From Trema orientale (lineage: Eukaryota; Streptophyta; Magnoliopsida; Rosales; Cannabaceae): a stretch of 64,000 bases of DNA. The DNA lies in contig JXTC01000252.1 of NCBI GenBank assembly GCA_002914845.1, positions 378,003 through 442,002 of the forward strand, given 5' to 3'. The notes beneath the pieces are model-generated. The model saw only the letters and a program-made list of their open reading frames with translations. It was not told the DNA's origin and made no database searches. Shown here one piece after another: positions 45,820-57,558 of the stretch. Each line of letters opens with the position of its first letter. Position 1 is the stretch's first letter. Made by a program: the position numbers and the translations under genes.

Positions 45820-46033
45820 GATAATCTCGACAACGATGAAGAGCCCATGCTTCATGCCCGACCCAAGCAATCTCTACACAGATCATATCATATGATGAGA
45901 AAGGATGTTAATCGATGAGGAAATGGACAAAGAAGAAGAAAGAGTCAAAGAACGGTCAAGCACTTTGGTGCTCTTTTTTTTCTTTTTTGTCTTAGTACTT
46001 AGGCTCTCTATTGAATGAATCCTTTGCTTACTT

Positions 46034-46070
<37 letters not shown>

Positions 46071-46737
46071 AGAATTTGTATTTTGATGGTCTACATTTCT
46101 TTTGAGTATAAGCTGGTGCATTACGACAAATTTTTTGAGCTATACCGGAAGCTCTCCTTTTCGCTTTGATGATTTTTTTTTTCTTTTTTTTCCCCCCCGA
46201 AAAAAAGAGGATATTGTGTTTTAATTATAAAAGTATTGTAGGTCGCTTAAGTTTTAAGCCAATTTTAATGTATCTATATTTTATTTTATAGTTAATATAT
46301 TGGTTAGTTTTAATGTAGGACAAATTACCTCTTTGGTCCTTAATTTTTGTCAAGTGTAACACTTTGCCCTAAAATAATTGAATTCGATATGTTTTGCCAT
46401 AAATTTGGTAAAAGTCATGTCACTTTGCCCTGAAACCCAAATAGTGGTAGTAGATGTGAGGGCATTTCAGTCATTGCAAATCCTATAAGTCTGTTATCTG
46501 ACTCATCAAGCTCTTTTTCTCTCTCTTGCTCAGAACCTATTTGTCATCTGCTCTAAGCCTTCATCTCTATTTATTCCAATACTTGGCTCATTTGGCCTTT
46601 TTACTAGGCTACTCAAGGAACCAAGTCCTTGGCTCTCGCCATTCTTAGCCATGATTGGTATTTTTCTTTTCTTTCCATTTTTTTCCTAGTACTCACAGTG
46701 GCCATGGAAGCTTTTCAAACAGTTCAAAGCTAAATAG
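45820..46737. other. Intergenic with a 32-T run and a dispersed repeat
   Basis: A 32-base T run occupies about 46035-46066. A repeat at about 46318-46478, starting GGACAAATTACCTCTTTGG, matches the reverse complement of 51960-52118 over about 150 bp and part of 8585-8760. No gene recognised. Confidence 0.5.
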
Positions 46738-48190
46738 CTTTTTTTTTTTTTTCTCTGAAAGGGTCCCCCTTAGGAGGAATTCATTAATGTGAACCAATTA
46801 CAAAAGGTGGATCGAAAGTCCACTCACAAAAGCAACCAAAAGAAGATAAACAAAAGCTCATAAAAAAGGACAAAAGGGCCAAAAGTAGACCTCCAAAGAG
46901 AAAACACTTATCGACATTACATGCTTAAACCAAAGAGAACGTCAAGGTTCACCTTCCTAACTTTAATGAAACCGAAGACATAATTAGCGGCTGACCATCT
47001 TGCAAGATTATGGGTAACTTCATTGCAGTATCTTAGGATCTTGGTGGTTTCCCAGAGAGAGAAAGATGTAAGATCCTGTAGTGCTTGAGATAAAAAGTCC
47101 TGAGCCTCCCAAGGACAGTTGGCAGAGTCATTATTGACTAGAGAGTTAATCATAGTACTTGAGTCTTACTCAATCACCACAAATCTTGCATCAAGCTTTC
47201 GGGCGAGCTTTGTTGCTGTTAGGATTGCGGCGGCTTCCCCTGAAGCTGGGTTCGAGAAATTCCATTTTTATGTGAGGATACCAATGATTGTTCCAGTCTC
47301 ATCACGTGCTATAGCAGCGGATACGGTGAAGCTAGTTCTAACCGCAGCATCTATATTGAATTTAAACTACCCGGGTGGTGGGGGATTCCAGCATCCCAAT
47401 CTAATTGCTCCAGGTTACACATCAAGGGCACTCAGTATTTCCTGGTATTTCGACTTAACAGTTGCCATCAATCTTGGAGCTTGTGCTCAGACTCTGCCAT
47501 GAGTAATATTGTTCCACTCTTGCCAGATTGTTTCAAGTATTATAGACGCATGAAGAAGGGATTGATGATGCTCCACAAAGCTCTCGTTGAAAGGTCCATT
47601 ATCAAACCAAAGATTTGCTAAATCTTGAAAAATTTGATAGTTAAGGCTAGAAGTATGCAATGCCCAGGGAGAGTTGAACCACAAGGCTCTGGCAATTGGG
47701 CAAAGCCAGAAAAGGTGGGTCACTGATTCCACTTCATGGTCGCATAGGGGACATGAGATGTCGTTAATAGGGAAGACTTTGTTAAGCCTTTCCCTTGTCG
47801 GCAACACATCCCAAATATAAGACCACCACAATAGCTTATACCTGGGATGCAATTTCGCTTTCCAAATTCCTTTCCAATTTGTAAAGGATTGGTTGGGGAT
47901 AGGGCCAATCTCGTTACTTGATCTTGAATATATGCCGATTTGACCGTGAATTGGCCATTTGGATTGTGGATCCACATTCATTCATCTGGACTATCATGAT
48001 GGTTGACTGAAATCTTCAAGATTTCTCTTATTATTTTGGACCCAAAAAGGATGTTAAGCTTTTGGATGTCCCAGCTTCCAGAGGCTTTGAATAATTCCCT
48101 AACTAAAAAAAGACCTTGACCAAAATAGCTTAGTGGGTCATATTCTACATTATGCAATTCTTGTACCATGTACTGGATGGTACGGATTTT
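46738..48190 (-). mobile_element. 5'-truncated LINE with zf-RVT and RNase H remnants and poly(A) tail
   Basis: On the minus strand, 48169-47487 encodes the tail of a plant LINE reverse-transcriptase protein: MWIHNPNGQFTVKSAY, then the zinc-binding domain with KLLWWSYIWDVLPTRERL and CPLCDHEVESVTHLFWLC. RNase H-like sequence follows at 47440-46917 (IDAAVRTS...AAIARDETG, SGEAAAILTATKLA, VIE, DSSTMINSL, EVTHNLARWSA), broken by stops and a frame change. A roughly 170-nt 3' region then ends in about 13 A residues (T run at 46738-46752 on the plus strand). The endonuclease and core RT are absent. Target duplications were not found. Not functional. Confidence 0.87.
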
Positions 48191-49359
48191 GATATTATAA
48201 ATGTTCTTTCTCCATTTTTTTGTGCCTTAAAAAAATACCTTTTAGTTTATTTTTGATTAAAATGACTTTACTATTCAATGCTACAGGAGAATTAGCCTTA
48301 GAACTCATCACCAAAACTATATTAGCCATGTAGAGAGTAATGAGTCATGGGTTCTAGTATGTGCTTTCTTTAATCACCCTCAGGGGGGGAAAAAGAATCA
48401 ATTTATAGTTAAATATTCTAATTTTTGATATGAAAGCTACCCTCATTGGTGTTTATTTTTTTTCGTTAACTGAGAAGGTGTGCCAAAATTTAGATGATAG
48501 CACAAAAACTTTGAGATTCAAAGTGCCATTCCCTTTCTTTGGATACCTTTTTTAACTGGTAAAGACGCTCATCTTATATATTATTTATTAATTGATTCAT
48601 AGATCGTAATATAGTTGAAAAACTTACACTGATTTTTAACTAAGTTTTTTTTTGCGATTGTAATTTTCAGTAGAATATAAGTCTTGAAAAAGAAGGTTTT
48701 CACTTCAACCCTTATAGAAAGTTGTTTGCCCCAAACGAGAGGAATCGAGTGATAATTTCAACAATTAGCTGGTAAATAATGGCTGCTCGTCTTGTCTATT
48801 TGTCTTTTGTCCTAAACTAAACCGAGATCAACTTACCTTAGCATAGAGTAAATAGCCAATTTAACTCCAATCAATTTCAGAAAAAAAGGAAGGGAGGAGG
48901 ACTCAAGAACTGGCAGATAGGTTTTGAGTGAGAGAAAGAAAGAAAGTAAGATTAGTATGTAGTCCCCAAGATTCTTATATGCATACTAAGCTAATAATAA
49001 ACATATTCCTATTGCACATTAGGCATCTAAAAGTCATTAATACCAATTTCATAGAAATATGCTCATTCCTTATGTTATATACTTTTACACTTATGTTACT
49101 ATACTAATAATTGTCGAAGTATCTCGATGCAGTGTAAAGGTTCAATACCTTCAGAGAGAGAACTCGGTGTACTAAAAGAACAAAGAACATATTTATGAAA
49201 GTAATACTATGTGCACATACATTAAGATCATGTTTGCTGATAATTTGGTCAAATGGTAATTTTTGGTAAAATAGATTTTTCACGTTTTTTGGAGCCGAAT
49301 TCACTATGTTTAACACGTCAGATAGCTTCAATTTAATGTCTACGACTCATTTATAGTAT
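48191..49359. other. AT-rich intergenic, no gene
   Basis: No coding or repeat structure was recognised beyond short poly(A)/poly(T) runs and a GAAA-rich tract near 48930-48950. Confidence 0.4.
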
Positions 49360-49366
49360 TTTACTT

Positions 49367-51736
49367 GTAGGCCCCAGATAAGCACGATGTGGCATTCACG
49401 ACATTGATTTGTGTTTTATTACACTAAGCTATCGTAGATTCAACTTAATCGCGTAATGTCATTTTTATGCATTCTAATAATTAAGTGATAATACTATGTT
49501 TATATTATTAATTGGAGTCTAAAAGACTTATTTTTATGTTCAATAATTGGTTATGAGGCTAGGTTCCACCAGATTACAATAAGGTTGGTCATATGGGATC
49601 ATAAGTCAAAGTATGACTAAATTTCACCTTCTAAGCTAGGTTTCATCATTTTGGTCTACACTTGAGTGTATCAAAATGGCCATAACGTGGTGAATAACCT
49701 AAGAGTATTTTAAAGCTAGACACATGGAAAGTTAGGTGTGAAATACTGAAAATACCCCTCAGAATTTAAGTTATACATTTTTTTAGTCGTTAAGTGTTGA
49801 TTTTGGACCAAATATGGTCATTTTCTTCTCCTTTCTCTCTAGCCACGACCTAAAACTCTCTAACTCCTTTCTTGACTTATCTCAACTCCTCTCAACTATT
49901 TCCAAGAGTTTCCAAATGGTAGAATGCAAATTGGAGCTCAAGAAAATAAGATAGGTCCAAACTAGTTAAGGTAATTCTACTAGTTCTTCTTCTTAGGTTT
50001 TTTTTTTAATTTCAATTCTCCACTTGATACCACTTAAATAATAATTCCTCTAGGCCTTCTTGAGTCCTAAAATCAATTTCAAAGTCTTGGGAATTAATTT
50101 AGTAGAGGTTGAAGGTAAGAGATTCAGCAAAAGCTTAAACTAGTCAAGGTGAGGTTTATGTGGAATTTTAAGTTTGCAATGGACATTTCTTGCTACAGCC
50201 CTTAAATCAAAGCTATTATTTGATGAATAATAATTCTAAGAATTCTTATATATAGCTAGAAGTATATAATTTAAGTGGAGAAATAAAATTAGACCCAAAG
50301 CCCTAAAATTTACTATTTGTGGATTCAACTATTTTCATTATTGGAATAAGTTGTCTATGCTTATAATCTGATTTCTTTACTTAGAATATGTAATACATTG
50401 ATCCTTTTATGTATATTACATCCATTTACTTGCTGGTTATGACTATATACAAGTGTAAAAGTTGTTTTAAAGTTTGTTTAAACCGAAAAAGAGTTCAAGT
50501 GTGTTTATGTCATTCTAAGTAATTTTTTTTGAGGTGTATACATAGGAATTAGCTTGTAAAATGTTATTGTAGGTTTAAAACTATGATTTTAATCATGTGA
50601 AAATGTCCTAAAACTAGGGAAGGTACTGTCCAAATATTTTAAAATCAAATGGCACTATCTAAAGACAAATGGACTTGTTTTTACAAAATTATGTGCCATT
50701 TTGGATCATTTTTGTATTAATGAACTAGTATTCATATTTTGATACTTTTGAATAGTTTTCAATGCTAGTTATTAGCTGTAAGTACCTCAAGAGATTTGTA
50801 TGCTTTTGGGTTATTTTATGAATAAGTTTCCTAATTTGGTAAAAGTTCTGATTTCGGTCTTGTTCAAGTATCTTAATATATTCTTTTAGAAAAATATGCA
50901 TCTTGAATAACAGGAATTTATGGCAGATAATTAGCACACTAATTTCTAGAGGGTATTGAACTTTTCCACCATCAATTTCTATTTAGGACACGAGATAAAT
51001 AAAGACTTACAACTGCATCATAAAAATTACATAGAATATGCCATTATGTGAAACTTGTTTATTCTTGAAAGTTATGAAATGGCATTTGCATAACATGTTT
51101 TGCATGTAAATAAAGAATTTTATTGCAAAGTATTCGAAAGTGAGTACCATTGTACCAATTTTATAAGATAAGTTTTAATTACAATTATTAGTCTCTTAGA
51201 GCTTGGTAGGTAAGTCTGTTGATGCATACTCTCCTATTGAAGCAGGATTTGCAAATCTTATAAATTATCTCGTTGAAGCGGGACAATATTAGCATAGAAT
51301 GTGATGCCCCTTTGATGAGGGAAAGAGTTTTCAAAAAAAAAAAAAAAAAAACCTCACACAACAGTCGCACCTTATTTTTATTATTGGCTAGAGTTTCCGC
51401 CCAATATATTACGGTCTATCGACTTACGTAACTAGCAATGTGCTAAGGGCCCTAACTATGAATATTTTTTTTAAAAAAAAAATATATGGACTCAATTGTT
51501 TAAGAAAGAAAAGTATACAATGGAAACTTGATGAGATTTTAAAGTATACATGAGTGTGCGTAGTTTTTACTTACTAAGCTTTAGCTCATTTTAGTCTTGT
51601 GATGCAGATGAAGAGGCACATTTTGGTGTTGACTAGCTGATTACCTGGCTTGCCTTTTGTCGTCATGATTATATAGATATGGACGAGCTTGACCTGTGGG
51701 TGACGTTTCTATATTATGATATTTTGGGTGTGACAA
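49367..51736 (+). repeat. Possible old large LTR
   Basis: The block from TGTAGGCCCCAGATAAG to GATATTTTGGGTGTGACA has the size and ending of a large Gypsy LTR and, like family S, a C-rich region near 49850 followed by short AT-rich stretches and a GCGGGAC..GATGCCCCT segment (51280-51310). The flanking pentamers do not match (TTACT, AAAAT), so the ends are not established. No gene recognised. Confidence 0.3.
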
Positions 51737-51959
51737 AAATACTACTGCTGATGGCAAAATTGATTGATGAAAACTTCTTTCGATTGTACATATTGTTAAG
51801 ACACTTTCAGCAAGAAATGCCATGCAGTTGCTTTTGTTTAAAGGTTTTAGAAAGTTCAAATTTACCCACTTTTTTATAAAACTAAAGACATGTTTTAAGA
51901 AAGAATAATACTTCATAGTTTGACTGTATGTGATAATATAGTTAAACTATGGGAATTTG

Positions 51960-52118
51960 CAACCAATGACTGAAATACCATCACATCACCATTTGAGTTT
52001 TGGGGTAAATTGACAAAATTTTTGTCAAATTTGGGGCAAAATATATCAGTTTTATTTTGGCACAAAGTATTACACTTGGCAAAAGTTAGAGGGTAATGAG
52101 GTAATTTATCCTTAAATT
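51960..52118 (-). repeat. Dispersed non-coding repeat, copy 3
   Basis: Read on the minus strand: GGATAAATTACCTCATTACC, CCAAGTGTAATACTTTG, CAAATTTGACAAAAATTTTG, AAACTCAAATGGTGATG and ATTTCAGTCATTG, in the same order as at 46318-46478. No ends or duplications defined. Confidence 0.6.
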
Positions 52119-52239
52119 TATTACTTATTAGTTTTTCCTTAAAATCTGAATCTCTTTATATTTTCCCTTTAGATCATTGATAATATTAGATTACAAATTA
52201 TGCCCTTAAAAATATCCTATGTGACTTTCACTTTCTTTT

Positions 52240-52600
52240 TTTGGTAATAAAAACAGGGAAGGAAGAAGACCACAAGAGTGGTTTCTCTCTCTGACCATTC
52301 CCATAAGAGCTTTCAACCCCTGTTAATAGAAATGTTCATTGAGAACACTTCAGGCAGGCCTTAACTCATCAGGTGATAAAGCGCGTTAGCCTAATCCTAT
52401 CGAATGTTGCTACTTGCTTCTAGTAAGGATTGTATGGGTTATGGTTCCATGTACTTTATATTGGGTACTAGGCTGATAGGATATAAGCCTTCATATTTAA
52501 AACCCCATGAAGATTACTTAGTGCTCAAATCTGTGACCACGACCTTATGCAGACTAATCTTTACCACTAGACCATGGTCCCATGTAGCTTAGACATGACT
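52240..52600 (-). mobile_element. tRNA-derived SINE-like element
   Basis: On the minus strand the 5' part reads GGGACCATGGTCTAGTGGTAAAG (A-box-like TGGTCTAGTGG) and, about 30 nt on, GGTCGTGGTCACAGATTTGAGC, which looks like a decayed B box (GGTTCRANNCC). The 3' side ends in a T-rich run. This order is that of a tRNA-related SINE head. No target duplication was identified and the tail length is a guess. Confidence 0.5.
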
Positions 52601-53442
52601 AGCAATTCCATTGGAACTTTAATGGTTATTGATGAAATGGTGTTGATTGCTATATTTCCTTAAATTTAAGGGCCTAATTGTTAAGAAAAATAATTTAGAT
52701 ACCATGTTACCAATTTATGATAAATTCAGGATACAATATGCCAAAAACCCAAAAGACTAAGAGAAATTTACAATTAGTGCACATTTTTGTACCTCATATT
52801 TCATAAACACCCGTTTTTTTAATTTTGTTTCAAAAATACCCATTTTGTGGTATACGTTTCATGTGTAAAATATAAGTAGTATATATTTACAATGTAGATT
52901 TTTATATATAGTTTATATTTACTGTGTAAATTCATACTATGAACTGTGTATCGATTTTTAGGTATAATTTTTATACATAAAATAGATACTTTAGTATACA
53001 TTCTATGTATAAAATACTTGTGTTTTATATTTCTCCAAAAATAGGTATAAAAACGTGTATTTGTGAAATAAAAAGAAAAAAAGTTATTCATGAAAATGAG
53101 ATTAATAAAATGGATATTTATGAACTTTTATTCAATAACTAATGTGCTAGGCTCTGAAAACATTTGGGCCTCTAAATTAAAGGCCCAGTGAACACGTACC
53201 AAGAGTACTAAAATAGGATATTAAAAAGAATACTAGAAAATTAAGATAACTTACCTATATTTTAATATCGTAGAAATGATAGAGAATATTTTATTTTAAA
53301 AAAATATTATAATAATAAGATTTAAGAAAGAAAATATAATTGTTTAAGATCCAGCATTAAATCGGGCTCATATTGTTAACTTTCAACACTCTTCTTACAT
53401 CAAGAGCTTTTTATATATACATTTTAAACAATGGATGAACCT

Positions 53443-54262
53443 AAGTAGTAGTAATTTGGACTAAAATGACTGTTTTTTTTAAATAATAAAACGGGCTCCT
53501 CAAGGGATATCATTGTTCGAAGCAAAAGAGCTTCAATTACAGTACAAACATAAGGATTATAATTTCAAACTCAGAGACGAAAAATGGATTACAAACACAA
53601 CAACAACAACAAGATTTATGGGTTACCATAATTCTCTAATAGAAGAAGATAACAAGGCCACCAACAAACTATTACCTTCAATACTTGATCCTGAACTGTA
53701 TTCTTGGTGAGGTAGACTAATTCCGACACTAATTAAAATCCATACCCGTTGAAAGGAAAAACTACTCATTTGCCTAATAGATCTAAATCAAAGAAGAAAA
53801 TTTCGAATTTAAGACCTGGTAAACAGACTTTAAAAAATCCATACAAAAGGTAATACTACAAACCAGATCTAAATATAGAGTTATTATAAAACTAAAATAA
53901 AATTGAAAAAATATGTTATCTCCGAGAGAGATCATAGAGGAGGAGGAGAAGAAGAAGAAAAAAAAGGCAAGAGAAGGAGAAGGAGATTCTCCTTCTCTGG
54001 CCTCTGTAAAAGTAGCGATGGAGCTTCTTTTTTAGAGAGAATAGTAGGTATAGAGAGAGAAAAGAGAAAATTTTTTCAAGAGTATTTTGAAAAATGACTT
54101 TTCTAGGAGTGTTAGCTGGGGCTATAAAATAAAAAAAAAATTATGATTTTTTTAGGAATAATAAATTGTGTGACTCTCGTCACGAGTATTGTGATACTAA
54201 TAAAAAAATAATTTTTTAAAACACTCCTAAAAAAGTCATTTTAATCCAAATTACTACTATCA
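53443..54262. mobile_element. Non-coding TIR element, about 0.8 kb
   Basis: AGTAGTAATTTGGACTAAAATGAC near the left end matches the reverse complement of the right end, AGTAGTAATTTGGATTAAAATGAC, with one mismatch in about 24. The interior has GAGGAGGAG-type purine repeats near 53936-53990 and short frames with no domain. Superfamily and target duplication are undetermined. Confidence 0.55.
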
Positions 54263-55412
54263 TGTCAGATTCACTTATTAAAAATGTTTCTTGCATCGCA
54301 AAAATCCATCCCCGCACTTGGATTTGGACATCACAATTGATGTTATGTACTTTGTTATTTAGAAGTTTCTTTTCAGAATATTTAACTTTGTCTTATGTAA
54401 TTTATTGACTACTATATGATGCAGAGATCACTTGGAAAAAACAATCAATGGAAAATTCCACAATGAAGAAAGGTTAAGACGATCAAATAATGAAAAAAGG
54501 TTATGACGATCTAATTTCTCCTAGAATCATGATATTGATTCATACCCAAATGGGCAGCCGTTAAAGCATATCCTCAAAGGAAAAAAAAAATAAAACAAAC
54601 AAACAAAGACTGATATATACCAGACCTTTTAGACAAAATGACAAAGTAGCAACAGCTGATCATTACACATAACATTTAAAGGAAAAAAAAAAAAAAAAAA
54701 TCAGTAATTAAAATTTAGTTTGAAAAATACTTACCTGGAGATGCTGAAGTTGTCAAAATCACCCAAGAGCTTTTGAGTTACAAACTAAGGCCTACTACAT
54801 AGAAAGATATGAACAACAAATCAGAAAAAGAAAATAGGAGGAAGAGATAGAAGACCAAATTAGAGAAGAGAAAATAGAAGGAGAAGAGATCAAAGACAAA
54901 ATCAGAGATGAGAAGAAGCGATTTTTTGTTCAGAAAAAAATGAAGAAGACTCCAGTTTATTTGGTCGAAATCGAGCAGGAGCAAGCGGCTGCCGAAAAGA
55001 TGCGCAATAAGCTAGGGTTCAGATGCCACGTCAAATAAAAATTACCCCCTTAGGTGGGTTTCACTTACACCAATTTTGAGGCTAATTGANATGAGTCTGT
55101 AGATAAACAAACAAAACGACATAGTATGGCTCAGTAGAAATCGACACTTTCACATGCTAAAAAATAGGCTACTGCATGCCTATCGCCTTGAAACTGCGCA
55201 AGATGTCCACTTCGAGTTTGCGACCAGCTACCTAGCCGTAAATCCTTATCATTTTTATTTTTTATTTTTTAAGATGCGTAAATGTTTTATGCATAAAGTA
55301 TCAAATATTCGCATGATAAAAACTTTATATATTTTTAAATACGCATAAGGGTTTTTTTTTTCTTTTTTTTTTAATAAAAAAATTAAAGAATAATAATTTT
55401 GAAGATTTTAAA
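54263..55412. other. Intergenic, no gene recognised
   Basis: Contains poly(A) tracts, a purine-rich block (54830-54960) and one undetermined base at 55090. Frames here are low complexity. No promoter or RNA gene was recognised. Confidence 0.4.
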
Positions 55413-55575
55413 CTATAACAAGGCTAGATGTACACATTTTGAACCGTATTCTATATCCTATAACAAGGCTAGATGTACACATTTTGAACCGTATTCTATA
55501 TCCTTTAAAATCGTTTAAACTATAACAAGGCTAGATGTACACATTTTGAACCGTATTTTATTTCCTTTAAAATCT
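55413..55575 (+). repeat. Three-copy tandem repeat, 45-62 bp spacing
   Basis: CTATAACAAGGCTAGATG followed by TACACATTTTGAACCGTATT starts at 55413, 55458 and 55520. Copies 1 and 2 are identical and 45 bp apart; copy 3 follows after an extra CTTTAAAATCGTTTAAA spacer and has two substitutions at its end. Confidence 0.85.
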
Positions 55576-57180
55576 TAAAATTAGATTAAATGCTATGCAT
55601 GATTATTTGTGTCAGCACTCATATAAGCAGCTAGCAGAGAGATCATATACGCGTACGAACTTACTCAGTCAAATTAATGAAGAGCTGAAGAATTTATAAT
55701 TGATATATGCGTATAGCCATATATTCATTCTTTGTTTATGAGGGGATAACATATACACATTTCTTCTTTACATAATCAAATTACTTTTTGAAATGTATTT
55801 CATAAAAACAGTGGTGGGACTGGGGTCTGGGGCATATACATATACATTATAGATATAGGAGAGTTAATTTTATAACAGCACATTCGAAGCAGATGATGAT
55901 CAGTGATCGGGGCCTGTGGGCCACCCACTGTTTGATTAAAGTAAATGGGCCTAGAAAATAGATTTTCTGTTATCAAGATCAGATTCTGGACAAAAGCTAG
56001 CTTAATATCTCTTTAATTAATTTTTTATACACTTGCGGCACTGCACATAGCATTTGTCAAAGAAAAAGACACCCAGCACTAGCTAGCTAGCTACAGTCGA
56101 TAGTCAATCGAGTGCTACTACTAAAAACAATTTATGATCATGAGTCATGATCAAAAAACATGTAATTAATATATGCAGATATATAATATATATATATATG
56201 TACACTCGTTTTAGAGATAGAGAGAGGAAGGCTGAAAGTTAAAAGTTGCCGATGCTTATCCAAATCAAATAAGTCATTCAAGTGTTCAATCAATAATCAA
56301 GTAATTGTTAAATAGCTTTCCCTATATTGTTTATGTAAATGACAGCTTTGATACTATGAAAGTTCACAAACCACTTATCAAAATGATATATCAATATCCG
56401 AACGCCTTTCTTGGCACCATAAAAAGACTGACATATACGAGGTGGCAAAGCTTTGATCCCCCCAAAACTACAAAATTAAGGACAAAACATTTGAACATTA
56501 TATTGAACATATATAATTGAGATCACCGTCATCAACAGATTCTAATTTACTTACTCTCACTCTTCTGATCTTATATTCAGGTGTTAATTGTTATATACAC
56601 TGTAGAAACCTAGCTATGTATATGCTGATAGGTATATATATGATCTGATATTAAATCCACGCAATCTCTCTCTAATTACAGTCTAGTATAGGCAAGCCAT
56701 ATACGTACAGTACTTTATCATATCACACTATTTGTCTTTTCTTTTGACGAAGCTAATCTAATTTAGTCAAAAGAGAAATCTAAAAAATGAAATTTCTTAA
56801 TAATTAATGAGCTCACGAACAAAATCAGATATTAGGATAGAACATTATAATATATACTGCAAAACACACTGTTAAATACGACCATGGTGCAATTTGCATA
56901 TATGTCTCTCTACCATAGAACTGGATCTTACACTCATAACATATATATATATATATATATATATTTGTTGAAAGCAGAAGATGGGCACTTCAAAAACCCT
57001 AACTCTAAAGATTGGGGAAGACATTGATTATCATTTATAAAAATACAAATAAAAGTAACACACAAAAAAATTATCATAGTAAGATATAGTTTTTAATTAG
57101 CATGTGTACTTCATGATATATTTATGATCGGTGTATAGTTCCATGCATGCTGGACATGGTTGAAGCTAGTCATGCTCCGT
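55576..57180. other. Intergenic, includes the CEP 3' flank
   Basis: AT-rich with TA microsatellites (about 56187-56200 and 56938-56965). No second gene was recognised. CEP transcript termination should fall in the right-hand few hundred bases. Confidence 0.4.
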
Positions 57181-57417
57181 CTATGTAGATGGTGGACTTT
57201 CATGGCCAACACCGGGGCTGTGACCCGGAGTAGTTGGCCGGAAGGCGTCGGCCTCATTTATCTTGTAGTGATTTACTGAGAACCACACTGTGGAAGGAGG
57301 TTTTGGCGGCTTGGAATGAATAGCTATTGGCCTTGAAGATGCTGTTACACCAAAGTTGTGAAGCAGGAGGAAGGCCATAAACAAAGATAACAGCTTGAGG
57401 GTTCTGCGAGCTGCCAT
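57181..57417 (-). CDS. CEP: CEP-family peptide hormone precursor, 78 aa
   Basis: CEPs are secreted 15-residue, proline-hydroxylated peptides perceived by the CEPR1/XIP1 class of leucine-rich receptor kinases; they signal nitrogen status and modulate root and nodule growth. The protein has an N-terminal signal peptide (basic MAARR, hydrophobic LLSLFMAFLLLH, likely cleavage after about residue 26), a short variable region, and one CEP domain AFRPTTPGHSPGVGH at residues 58-72, differing from the family consensus xFRPTxPGxSPGxGH only at variable positions. A six-residue tail, ESPPST, follows. The length and lack of introns are typical. The domain has no stops, and the start is the only ATG before the signal peptide. 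Which numbered CEP it corresponds to cannot be told. Confidence 0.93.
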   Translation of the reverse strand: MAARRTLKLLSLFMAFLLLHNFGVTASSRPIAIHSKPPKPPSTVWFSVNHYKINEADAFRPTTPGHSPGVGHESPPST

Positions 57418-57548
57418 TGATGATCGATCAGGAGAAATTATTTGAACTTGGAGAAGTATGTATAGCTAGAGATGTAATTATATATGTGAAACTAATATTC
57501 GAAAGGGAATATTAATTATAATTATAAAACATCTCAAGCTTTCTCTAC

Positions 57549-57558
57549 TTATATATAA
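57549..57558 (-). promoter_or_regulatory. Probable CEP TATA box
   Basis: On the minus strand this reads TATATATAAG, followed by TAGAGAAAGC. It lies about 130 nt upstream of the CEP ATG, so transcription start near 57520 and a 5' UTR of about 100 nt are expected. Other TA-rich words are near, which limits confidence. Confidence 0.5.

Noticed and set aside
47119-47502. 127-codon plus-strand frame across the LINE
   Set aside because: It is antisense to the LINE RNase H-like remnant.
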